From CAWCGU01 sp963838095 (GTDB lineage Bacteria; Actinomycetota; Thermoleophilia; Solirubrobacterales; 70-9): a stretch of 64,000 bases of DNA. This document shows positions 1 to 7,357 of the stretch, piece after piece; within the stretch, counting starts at the first letter, position 1, and every line of letters starts with the position of its first letter. Location of the stretch: the NCBI GenBank assembly GCA_963838095.1, contig CAWIPO010000008.1, forward strand, positions 186,001 through 250,000, in the 5' to 3' direction. Position numbers and translations under genes: made by a program. A model generated the notes under the pieces. The model saw nothing but the letters and a program-made list of their open reading frames with translations. It searched no databases and was not told the DNA's origin.

Positions 1-960
1 GAGGTTGGCGACCACCCCGATCACGGGAATGATGTCGCTGGGGAAGATCAGCTGCTGCAGCTCCGGCGCGATCGCGCCGAGCAATGTTGGCCCGAGTGCG
101 ATCCCGGCCACCACCTCGCCCATCACCCGCGGCTGGCCGATCTGCGTCGCGAGCCGGCCGAATAGGCGGGCAACGACCATGATCACGGTGACGGCGATGA
201 AGAAGGCGGCGAGCGTCTTCGGGAACTCGCGTAGCTTCGTCGCCACCACCTTCTCGCCGCTCGCCGGCAGCGGGTGGGAGACGTTCGCGTCAACGGGCGT
301 CAGGGTGAAGTTGATGGTGCGGTCGGCGGCGGTTCCCTCGACCAGCGCCCGGCTGTCACCGTCGAGGCATGTCACCTCCCCGCTGACGGATCCGTCGTCG
401 GCGTAGCTGAGCTCGCCGACGTCGGTATCTCCCGCACGCACAGCGACATTGCCCTCGTCCCCCTCCAGCCCCAGCTTCGGGCCGATGCAGCTCGACGTCG
501 GGGCGATCCTGTAGTCGCCCACGATGCTCTCCGGCGGTCGCGGCTCCTGGCTTCCCGGGGCGGGTGGCTCGGTTTCGAACGTCGCCCTGAACGGCCTGCC
601 CGCGACGCTGCCGGCGATCCCCGTCCCTTCCACCGTCGCCTCCAGAGGCTGGACGGCGTCGTCGAGGCATTCGGCATCGCCGGTGAGGCGCCCGTCCTGG
701 AACCGGAGCTGACCCGAGATCGTGTCGTCGCTGTTTCCGAGGTTGACGAACTCGCCCGACTGCTCGAGCTCGATCGCGGAGCCGAGGCAGGGGTTGTCCT
801 GGTCAAGCGCGTATCCACCGGCAATCGCCGGGGCCGCCTCCTTGTCCTCGCCCAGCGAAACGCTGATCGCGACGCCGGCGGCCACGATCGCGGCGATCAG
901 GGCGTAGAAGACCAGAATCCGGCGCTGCGGAGGGGCAGCCGCCTCCTCGGTGTCGCTCAC
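1..960 (-). CDS. cation:proton antiporter with duplicated extracytoplasmic N-terminal domain (partial)
   Basis: The gene runs off the left edge; 320 codons are visible from a GTG at 958-960. An in-frame stop lies a few codons upstream, which fixes this start. Residues 13-35 form one membrane helix. Residues about 45-225 are a hydrophilic domain built from two homologous repeats (about 50-128 and 150-222), each carrying C-[LI]-G and C-L-D. From about residue 245 a CPA2-type antiporter core begins, with the helix and GQPRVMGEVVAGIALGPTLL region seen in KefB/NapA-like proteins. The role is therefore probably monovalent cation/H+ exchange at the membrane, with the duplicated domain outside. It is divergent from a second antiporter starting at 1041. 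The extra domain is unusual for the family and I do not recognise it. Confidence 0.8.
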   Translation of the reverse strand, partial: MSDTEEAAAPPQRRILVFYALIAAIVAAGVAISVSLGEDKEAAPAIAGGYALDQDNPCLGSAIELEQSGEFVNLGNSDDTISGQLRFQDGRLTGDAECLDDAVQPLEATVEGTGIAGSVAGRPFRATFETEPPAPGSQEPRPPESIVGDYRIAPTSSCIGPKLGLEGDEGNVAVRAGDTDVGELSYADDGSVSGEVTCLDGDSRALVEGTAADRTINFTLTPVDANVSHPLPASGEKVVATKLREFPKTLAAFFIAVTVIMVVARLFGRLATQIGQPRVMGEVVAGIALGPTLLGAIAPELQQLIFPSDIIPVIGVVANL

Positions 961-1040
961 CTCCGGCAGCGTACGTCAAGCGTTGGCGGCGATATGACCG
1001 ATTAGTCTCGCCTCGCTCAACGCGCGCCGGGAACCACCTG

Positions 1041-2829
1041 ATGCCGAAGTCGCCGCCACCAGAGTCACTTGGGACCGCCGAGGTCGTCGGGTACGTGCTC
1101 GCCGCTCTGGCGCTGATCTACGTCGTCGCCTGGATCGTCGGGGCGGTGTTCGTCCGCTTCGGGCAGCCTCGGGTTGCGGGACAGTTGGTGGCCGGGGTGC
1201 TGATCGGCCCGACCGTGCTCGGCGGACAGCTCGCCCGCAGCGGGGTCGCCGAGCTCGACAAGCCGCCCATCACCGGGGAGGGGCTCGTGAACGACATCTT
1301 CCCGCTACAGGCGTTCGAGTTCCTGAACCAGGTCGCGACCCTGACGATGGTCGTGTTCATGTTCCTGATCGGGCTGGAGGTCTCCCGGCGCTACCTGCGC
1401 GGGGAGGTGATCCCGATCGCGGTCGTCGCGATCGCCACGGTCGCGGTGTCGGTCGGGATCGGCTTCGTGCTCGCAAACGTTCTCGACACGGCCGGGGAAT
1501 GGAAGGTCCAGATAACCCCCGAGGGCCGCCCGGTCACGTTTCCCACCCACGCCCTCTTCGTCGGTGCCGGCTTCGCGGTCACGGCCTTCCCGCTCGTCGC
1601 CCGGATCCTGCAGCAGCGCCGCGTTCTCGCCACCCGCCAGGGCCGGATCGCGGTCGGCGCGGCGGTCGCGACCGCGCCGCTCGCCTACATCATCATCGCG
1701 ACCGCGTCCGCGTCGATCCGCCAGCAGGGCGTGCCGGGCAATGTCGCGGTGAAGATCGCGCTCGCGCTCGCGCTGCTCGTCGTCCTCTTCGGCCTCGTCC
1801 GGCCGCTGCTCGCGGAGGCTGATCGGGCGATTCTTCCGCCCCGACGAGCCGCTCGGCGACGGGCTGCTCGCGCTGCTGGTGCTGGGGATGCTGGCCAGCG
1901 CCCTGGCCGCGCATCGAATCGGCATCCACGCGCTCGCCGGCGGCTTCATGTTCGGGGCTTGCATCCCCTACATCGACGGGCTCGAGCGCGCCGTGCTGGA
2001 GCGACTGCGCCACGTCACCGTGGTCTTCGGGATTCCAGTCTTCCTGGCCGTGATCGGGCTGCAGACGGATTTCCGGGTCCTCGACGTGGGGCTGCTCGGC
2101 GGCCTGGGCGCGTTCCTCGCCGCGATGGTGATCGGCAAGTGGGGCGTGGGGTCGCTCGCCGGTCGCGCCGTCGGCCTCAGCTGGCGCGAGGGAAGTACCG
2201 TCGGGGCCCTGCTCAACGACCGCGGTTTGATGATCCTCGCCGTGGCCCTGATCGGTCTCCAATCGGGCGTGCTCGCTCCGATGATGGTGGTCGCCTTCGT
2301 CACCGGTGCCCTGCTGACGACGATGACGACCGCGCCGCTGGTGGGCCGTCTGGTTCCTGCGGAGACGGCGGAGGTGAGGCTGGAGAAGACCGTGACCAGG
2401 GCCCTGGCGGGGATGCCGCCCAACGACGGAGCGCCGCGGATCGTCGTCGCCCCGGTCACGGCTGCTTCCGGCACGCCTGCCTTCGCGGCGGCGCTGGACC
2501 ACGCCGCGGAGGACGCGGACATTCATTTCCTGCTCCTCGATCTGCCCGGGTTGGAGCCGGACGGCGACTTTGTAGGCGCGGGCCCGAATGAGGTTCACTC
2601 GGCGGTCCTGGAGGCGAGGCATGAGCTGGAGCTCGGGGCGGATGCGCTCCGCGCTGTGGGAGCGGGGGTCTCGGTGGCCGTGTTCCAGAGCCCCGATCCG
2701 GCCGCGGACCTGGTCCGGCTGAGCACGGAGTTCGAAGCGACCGCCGCGATCGTCGGAGCCAGACCCGAGGCGGACGCCCTCGCGGCTGCGGGGATCGAGA
2801 TCGAGCGGGTCGGATCGGCGGCCACGTAG
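1041..2829 (+). pseudogene. cation:proton antiporter, CPA2 family, single frameshift
   Basis: The first frame opens at ATG 1041 and encodes membrane helices typical of Na+/H+ or K+/H+ antiporters, including GQPRVAGQLVAGVLIGPTVL (about residues 47-66) and FLIGLEVSRRYLRGEV. Near 1800-1820 the homologous frame changes by one base: the continuation is RLIGRFFRPDEPLGDGLLAL and then further helices to 2829. Read across the break the protein is about 595 aa: roughly 430 aa of antiporter core, then a soluble tail (from about 2350) resembling a universal-stress-protein-like or nucleotide-binding fold. Total length is 3n+1, consistent with one inserted base. It may be a working gene with a sequencing error, since both halves look well conserved. 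The gene ends one base before the SDR at 2831. Confidence 0.75.
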
Positions 2830-2830
2830 G

Positions 2831-3676
2831 GTGGACGCGATCGACCTCACAGGGGCGGCGGTTCTGATCACCGGAGCGGGGCGCGGAATCGGCCGCGAGA
2901 CCGCGGCCGAGTTTGCCTCCCGGGGAGCGCGTGTGTGCGTGGGGGACATCGACGCCGGCGCCGCTGAGCGGACAGCCCGAGAGCTGGGCGGCGACGTCGC
3001 CGGGTTCGAGCTCGACGTTCGCTCGCGCGATTCCTTCGCCGCCTTCCTCACCGCGTCGGAGCAGGTGGCCGGACCGCCGCACGTGCTCGTGAACAACGCC
3101 GGAATCATGCCGCTGGGCCCATTCCTCGAAGAGGAGGACGAGACGAGCAGGCAGACGATTGAGGTGAACCTCTGGGGCCCGATCCTCGGGATGAAGCTGG
3201 TGCTGCCGGGGATGGTCGAGCGTGGCCGGGGCCACGTGATCAACGTCGCTTCGATGATGGGCAAGGTGCATGTCCCCGGAGCCGCCGTGTATGGAGCCTC
3301 GAAGTACGCGCTCGTCGGCCTGAACGCGACGGTGCGCGACGAGTTGAGCGGAACGGGTGTGACGGCGACCGCCGTGCTGCCGGGGATCGTGCGCACCGAG
3401 CTGATCTCGGGCATATCCATTCCCCGCGTGCTGCCGCCCGTCGAGCCCGAGCAGGTTGCCAAGGCGATCGTGGACTCGTGCAAGGGCAGGCCGCCAGAGG
3501 TCCACATCCCGCGCTGGTTCGGCGCCTACGAGCCCGCCACCGCGCTGCTTCCGCGACCCGTGATGGGGGGCATCCGCCGGCTGCTCGGCGACGACCGCGC
3601 GATGAGCCCCGACGCCGCCAAGCGCGCTGACTACGAAGATCGGATCCGGGGCGAAAGGCCCCCGTCGATCCCCTAG
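2831..3676 (+). CDS. SDR family NAD(P)-dependent oxidoreductase
   Basis: A 281-aa classical short-chain dehydrogenase. The cofactor motif TGAGRGIG is at the N-terminus (ITGAGRGIGRE), NNAG follows at mid-protein, and the catalytic Tyr/Lys lie in YGASK. The C-terminal extension of about 50 residues after the catalytic core is shared with the SDR at 49068-49919, so the two look like paralogues. It starts at GTG 2831 directly after the antiporter stop, implying cotranscription. Substrate cannot be deduced; the neighbouring hydrolase and acetyl-CoA synthetase suggest acid, ester or alcohol metabolism. Confidence 0.85.
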   Translation: MDAIDLTGAAVLITGAGRGIGRETAAEFASRGARVCVGDIDAGAAERTARELGGDVAGFELDVRSRDSFAAFLTASEQVAGPPHVLVNNAGIMPLGPFLEEEDETSRQTIEVNLWGPILGMKLVLPGMVERGRGHVINVASMMGKVHVPGAAVYGASKYALVGLNATVRDELSGTGVTATAVLPGIVRTELISGISIPRVLPPVEPEQVAKAIVDSCKGRPPEVHIPRWFGAYEPATALLPRPVMGGIRRLLGDDRAMSPDAAKRADYEDRIRGERPPSIP

Positions 3677-3690
3677 CTAGGGTTCAGCGG

Positions 3691-4608
3691 ATGCGGCGCA
3701 CCGAAGAGCGCTTCGCCCGCGTCGGCGAGCTCGACATCTGCTACGACGAGATCGGGCCCGAGGACGGCGAGCCGATGCTGATGATCATGGGCCTGGCGAC
3801 CCAGCTCGTCCACTGGCATCCGGAGTTCTGCGAGCTGCTCGCCGAGCGCGGCTTCCGGGTGATCCGCTACGACAATCGCGACATCGGCCGCTCCACCAAG
3901 CTCGATGCCCGGATGCCGTCGCGGGCGGCGATGATGCTGGGCCGGCCGCCGGCGGCCTACACGCTGGAGGACATGTCCGAAGACGCCGCCGGCCTGCTCG
4001 ACGCGCTGCGAATCGAATCAGCGCACGTGGTCGGGGTCTCGATGGGCGGGATGATCGGCCAGATGCTCGCTTTACGGCATCCGGACCGGGTGCGCTCGCT
4101 GGCGTCGATCATGTCGGGTCCCGGCAGCCGCTGGACGCGGATGCCGCGGCTGCGCGCGCTGGCGCGTTTGCTGAAGCCGATGCCCGGGGATCGAGCCGGC
4201 TTCGTCGATCGCACGGTCGCCACCTTCGAGGTGATCGGCTCGCCGGGGTTCGACAGGGACAGTGAATGGGTGCGGGAGGTCGCCGGCGAGGCTTACGACC
4301 GAGGCCACGGCGCCGCCGGCGTCGCTCGCCAGATGCACGCGATCAGCGTCTCACCCGACCGCACCGCCCAGCTGCGCGGGCTCCGGGTCCCAACGGTCGT
4401 GATCCACGGCCGCGACGACCCGCTGGCGCTGCCGCGGGGCGGCAGGGCGGTCGCGAAGGCCGTCCCCGATTCACGCCTGCTGATCATCGACGGGATGGGC
4501 CACGACCTGCCGAAGGGCGCCTGGCCCCAGATCGTCGATGCGATCGCCGAGAACGCGGCTCGAGCGAAGGCATCAGCGGATCAAGCCGCCGATAGGGTCA
4601 CGGCGTGA
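3691..4608 (+). CDS. alpha/beta hydrolase
   Basis: A 305-aa alpha/beta hydrolase fold protein without a signal peptide. The nucleophile elbow GVSMGG places the catalytic Ser at about residue 117; an acidic residue in HGRDDPLAL and a late His in DGMGHDLP complete a plausible triad. The family includes esterases, C-C hydrolases and pimeloyl-ester-like enzymes, so the substrate is open. ATG start, 14 nt after the SDR; acs follows after 22 nt, so the three genes probably form one transcription unit. Confidence 0.85.
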   Translation: MRRTEERFARVGELDICYDEIGPEDGEPMLMIMGLATQLVHWHPEFCELLAERGFRVIRYDNRDIGRSTKLDARMPSRAAMMLGRPPAAYTLEDMSEDAAGLLDALRIESAHVVGVSMGGMIGQMLALRHPDRVRSLASIMSGPGSRWTRMPRLRALARLLKPMPGDRAGFVDRTVATFEVIGSPGFDRDSEWVREVAGEAYDRGHGAAGVARQMHAISVSPDRTAQLRGLRVPTVVIHGRDDPLALPRGGRAVAKAVPDSRLLIIDGMGHDLPKGAWPQIVDAIAENAARAKASADQAADRVTA

Positions 4609-4630
4609 ATCGAATGAGGGAATCAGGGCA

Positions 4631-6604
4631 GTGAGCGGCGGGGATCTGGAGCGCAAGCTCGCGGAGCTCCTGGAGACAGAGCGTTTCGCTCCGCCGTCCG
4701 AGTTCGCCGCGAAAGCTCTGATCAGCGATCAGTCGGTCTACGAGCGGGCCGCCGCCGATCCCGTGGGGTGGTGGGAGGCCCAGGCGCGCGAGCTGATCGA
4801 CTGGTTCGAGCCCTGGGAGACGGCGCTCGACGACTCGGAGGCGCCGTTCTTCAAGTGGTTCGTCGGCGGGAAGCTGAACGTCTCCCACAACTGCCTCGAC
4901 CGTCACGTCGAAGCGGGTAGGGGCGACAAGGTGGCCTTCTACTGGCATGGCGAGGAGGGCGAGGAACGGGAGGTCACCTACGCCGATCTGCTTCGCGATA
5001 CCAAGCGGCTGGCGAACGTGCTGCGCGAGCGTGGCGTAGGCCCCGGCGACGTCGTCGGCATCTACCTGCCGATGATTCCCGAAGTCGCTGTTGCGATGCT
5101 GGCGTGCGCGCGGATCGGCGCTCCGCACAACGTCGTCTTCAGCGGCTTCGCTCCCGAGTCGGTGAAGGAGCGGATGCAGTTCTCGGAGGCGAAGGCGCTG
5201 ATCACCGCCAACGAGGCGCGCCGCAAGGGCAAGGCGGCGGCGGTGAAGCCGGCGGTGGACGAGTTCCTGGGCGAGGTGCCTTCGATCGAGACCGTGATCG
5301 TCGTCCGCAACACCGACGCCGAGGCGCCGATGAGCGACGGGCGCGACGTCTGGTACCACGAGGCGATCGAGGCCGCCGAGCCGGAGTGCGAGGCCGTGCC
5401 GCTCGACGCCGAGCACCCGCTTCTCGTGCTCTACACGTCAGGCTCGACGGCGAAGCCGAAGGGGATCCTTCACACCACAGGCGGCTATCTGACCGGGGCC
5501 ACTTGGACGCATCGCTACGTCTTCGACCTGAAGCCCGACGAGGACGTCTTCTGGTGCTCGGCCGACCTCGGCTGGATCACGGGGCACTCCTACATCGTCT
5601 ACGGCCCGCTCTCCAACGGGGCGACGTCGGTGATGTACGAGGGGGCCCCCGACTATCCCGACAAGGACATCTGGTGGGAGCTGTGCGAGCGCTACGGCGT
5701 GACGATCTTCTACACCGCGCCGACCGCGATCCGGGCGTGCATGAAATGGGGGGCGGAGTATCCGGGAAGGCACGACCTCTCGAAGCTGCGGCTGCTCGGG
5801 ACGGTAGGGGAGCCGATCAACCCGAAGGCGTGGCTGTGGTACCACGTCGTGATCGGCGGCGAGCGCTGCCCGATCGTCGACACGTGGTGGCAAACGGAGA
5901 CAGGGCACATCCTGATCTCGCCGCTGCCGGGAGTGACCGAGACGAAGCCCGGGTCGGCGACCCGGCCGTTGCCCGGGATCGACGCCGCGGTCCTCGATGA
6001 GGACGGGAAGGAGATCGAGGAGGGCCAGGGGCTGCTGGTCCTGCGCCGGCCGTGGCCGGGGATGCTGCGGGCGCTGTTCAAGGAGCCCGACCGCTACAAG
6101 GAGACCTACTTCTCCCGCTTCGACGAGCGCACCTACGTGGTTGGCGACGCCGCCAGGCGCGACGCGGACGGCTACTTCTGGATCGTCGGCCGTATCGACG
6201 ACGTCGTCAACGTCTCCGGCCACCGGCTCTCGACCGCCGAGGTCGAGTCGGCGATCGTCTCGCACCCGAAGGTCGCCGAGTCGGCGGTGATCGGACAGTC
6301 CGACGAGGACACAGGCCAGGCGATCTGCGCCTTCGTCACGCTCGAGGGGGATCTCGAGGGAAACGAGGAGCTCGAAGCCGAGCTGCGCGAGCACGTCGCG
6401 ACGCGGATCGGCAAGCTGGCACGCCCGAAGCGGATCGTCTGGACCGACGACCTTCCGAAGACCCGCTCCGGAAAGATCATGCGACGCCTGCTGCGCGACA
6501 TCGCCGAGGACCGCCAGCTCGGCGACGTGACCACGCTTCGCGACCCGGATGTGATGGAAAAGATCGGCGCGGCGATGAGCGCCGACGGTGCCGAGTCAAA
6601 CTAG
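4631..6604 (+). CDS. acsA: acetyl-CoA synthetase (AMP-forming)
   Basis: A 657-aa enzyme converting acetate, ATP and CoA to acetyl-CoA in the cytoplasm. It has the phosphate-binding loop YTSGSTAKPKG, the core motif WWQTETGH (the Trp pair that limits the acyl pocket to short acids in Acs), the hinge motif around YFWIVGRIDDVVNVSGHR, and the C-terminal catalytic Lys in KTRSGKIMRR, which is also the usual acetylation site. I chose GTG 4631 (VSGGDLERKL) because the open frame upstream of it runs into the preceding hydrolase gene and looks unrelated. Length matches the family. Confidence 0.93.
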   Translation: MSGGDLERKLAELLETERFAPPSEFAAKALISDQSVYERAAADPVGWWEAQARELIDWFEPWETALDDSEAPFFKWFVGGKLNVSHNCLDRHVEAGRGDKVAFYWHGEEGEEREVTYADLLRDTKRLANVLRERGVGPGDVVGIYLPMIPEVAVAMLACARIGAPHNVVFSGFAPESVKERMQFSEAKALITANEARRKGKAAAVKPAVDEFLGEVPSIETVIVVRNTDAEAPMSDGRDVWYHEAIEAAEPECEAVPLDAEHPLLVLYTSGSTAKPKGILHTTGGYLTGATWTHRYVFDLKPDEDVFWCSADLGWITGHSYIVYGPLSNGATSVMYEGAPDYPDKDIWWELCERYGVTIFYTAPTAIRACMKWGAEYPGRHDLSKLRLLGTVGEPINPKAWLWYHVVIGGERCPIVDTWWQTETGHILISPLPGVTETKPGSATRPLPGIDAAVLDEDGKEIEEGQGLLVLRRPWPGMLRALFKEPDRYKETYFSRFDERTYVVGDAARRDADGYFWIVGRIDDVVNVSGHRLSTAEVESAIVSHPKVAESAVIGQSDEDTGQAICAFVTLEGDLEGNEELEAELREHVATRIGKLARPKRIVWTDDLPKTRSGKIMRRLLRDIAEDRQLGDVTTLRDPDVMEKIGAAMSADGAESN

Positions 6605-6870
6605 AAGCACTCCCGCCACAGATTCGCATCCGATCGGACGGCTGCTCGTTCATCAACCGCACCGACATCCACCGCGAAGTCCCATACGAGTACCTCAGCT
6701 ATGGATTCGCAAATATGTCCGGTGACATCGTGGGCCTCTTTGTCACCGCCTGTGATCAGGTTGGCGTGTTCACCAGGGTCAATCGCGACCGCAAGGGACG
6801 TTGGGACGTTCGCATCAACCGCCGTGCCAGCGTGGCTGCAATGCTCGAGCACGTCGGACTCAAGAGATGA
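6605..6870 (+). pseudogene. C-terminal relic of a LAGLIDADG-type homing endonuclease
   Basis: Directly after the acs stop an open frame without a proper start encodes about 85 residues. It contains SDGCSF, then YLSYGFANMSGDIVGLF, ACDQVGV, and a final INRRASVAAMLEHVGLK. This order (SDGCR, FSNxSxDI, CxxLG, RRxSVAxLDxFVGPK) is how I remember the second half of actinobacterial LAGLIDADG/HTH endonuclease-like proteins. The N-terminal half is absent, so it is a 5'-truncated remnant. The first ATG inside it is at 6715. GC is lower than in acs. The neighbouring tRNA genes fit a spot used by mobile DNA. Family assignment is from memory of the motif pattern only. Confidence 0.5.
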
Positions 6871-6895
6871 GCGGCTAGGATTTTGAACACACCAC

Positions 6896-6979
6896 GCGGC
6901 TGTGGCGGAACTGGTCTACGCGCGGCGTTCAGGGCGCCGTGGGCGCAAGCCCTTGGAGGTTCGAATCCTCTCAGCCGCA
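6896..6979 (+). tRNA. tRNA-Leu (anticodon CAG)
   Basis: An 84-nt class II tRNA. The acceptor arm GCGGCTG (6896-6902) pairs with CAGCCGC (6972-6978). The anticodon stem CGGCG/CGCCG encloses loop TTCAGGG, giving anticodon CAG. A long variable arm (GGGC-GCAA-GCCC) and the T-loop TTCGAAT are present. The discriminator is A and CCA is not encoded. The TGGCGGAACTGG D-arm is typical of tRNA-Leu. Confidence 0.95.
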
Positions 6980-7030
6980 CTAATCACCGACCCGAGCGGC
7001 GCCTGACCCCCGCTAAAATCGCGCCCACAC

Positions 7031-7103
7031 GCCGCTATCGTCTAGGGGACTAGGACGCCGGATTCTCAGTCCGGAAACCGGGGTTCGAATCCCCGTAGCG
7101 GTG
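7031..7103 (+). tRNA. tRNA-Glu (anticodon CTC); left boundary of a probable island
   Basis: A 73-nt tRNA. Acceptor GCCGCTA pairs with TAGCGGT (one G-T pair); anticodon stem CCGGA/TCCGG encloses TTCTCAG, giving CTC; the T-arm has TTCGAAT. Its 3' 41 bases (7063-7103) recur with one mismatch at 16344-16384, the classic footprint of integration into a tRNA 3' end. A terminator follows at 7112. Confidence 0.95.
7063..7103 (+). repeat. attL-like direct repeat inside tRNA-Glu
   Basis: Anticodon loop to 3' end of tRNA-Glu, 41 bp. It is identical to 16344-16384 except T at 7070 versus C at 16351. The offset is 9281 bp. I read it as the left attachment site of an integrated element; the alternative is a simple duplication of a tRNA fragment. 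Confidence 0.65.
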
Positions 7104-7111
7104 CCTCAGCT

Positions 7112-7136
7112 AAAGCCCCGCAAAACCGGGGTTTTT
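7112..7136 (+). terminator. rho-independent terminator after tRNA-Glu
   Basis: Stem AAAGCCCCG (7112-7120) pairs with CGGGGTTTT from 7127 (one G-T), loop CAAAAC, with a run of five T at 7132-7136. It closes the tRNA transcript. Confidence 0.8.
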
Positions 7137-7168
7137 CGTGTGATCTGGGCCCCACGATTGCCCCGAAA

Positions 7169-7199
7169 GCAACCCCGGGGCAACACCTAGGGCAACACC
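7169..7199 (+). repeat. short phased direct repeats next to the island boundary
   Basis: GCAAC occurs at 7169, 7180 and 7192, i.e. 11 and 12 bp apart, and the last two copies are the longer GGGCAACACC. Helically phased short repeats beside an attachment site resemble integrase arm-type sites. The rest of 7137-7357 holds no gene I can support. Confidence 0.35.
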
Positions 7200-7357
7200 G
7201 CGCACGCTCGCCGCAGGCGAAGGACACCTCGAACCGGCCTTGCTCGAGCGCAAGGAGAGACCCTCGCGCGTGAAGCGACTGGCATGCGAGGCAGATCGGG
7301 CGGTCCGGCGCTGTCGGGTTCACGCGAAACCGGAAGCCCGGCACAGCTGGCTTGGCT

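Noticed and set aside
1693..3507. A 604-residue minus-strand ORF through the antiporter and SDR.
   Set aside because: Arg/Gly/His-rich composition typical of antisense frames in high-GC DNA; the plus strand has conserved domains.
6601..6852. An 83-residue minus-strand ORF opposite the endonuclease relic.
   Set aside because: The plus-strand frame has recognisable family-like motifs, the minus-strand one none and no ribosome site.
7066..7344. A 92-residue minus-strand ORF covering the 3' half of tRNA-Glu.
   Set aside because: Its C-terminus is the reverse complement of the tRNA and terminator, a well-known source of spurious ORFs.
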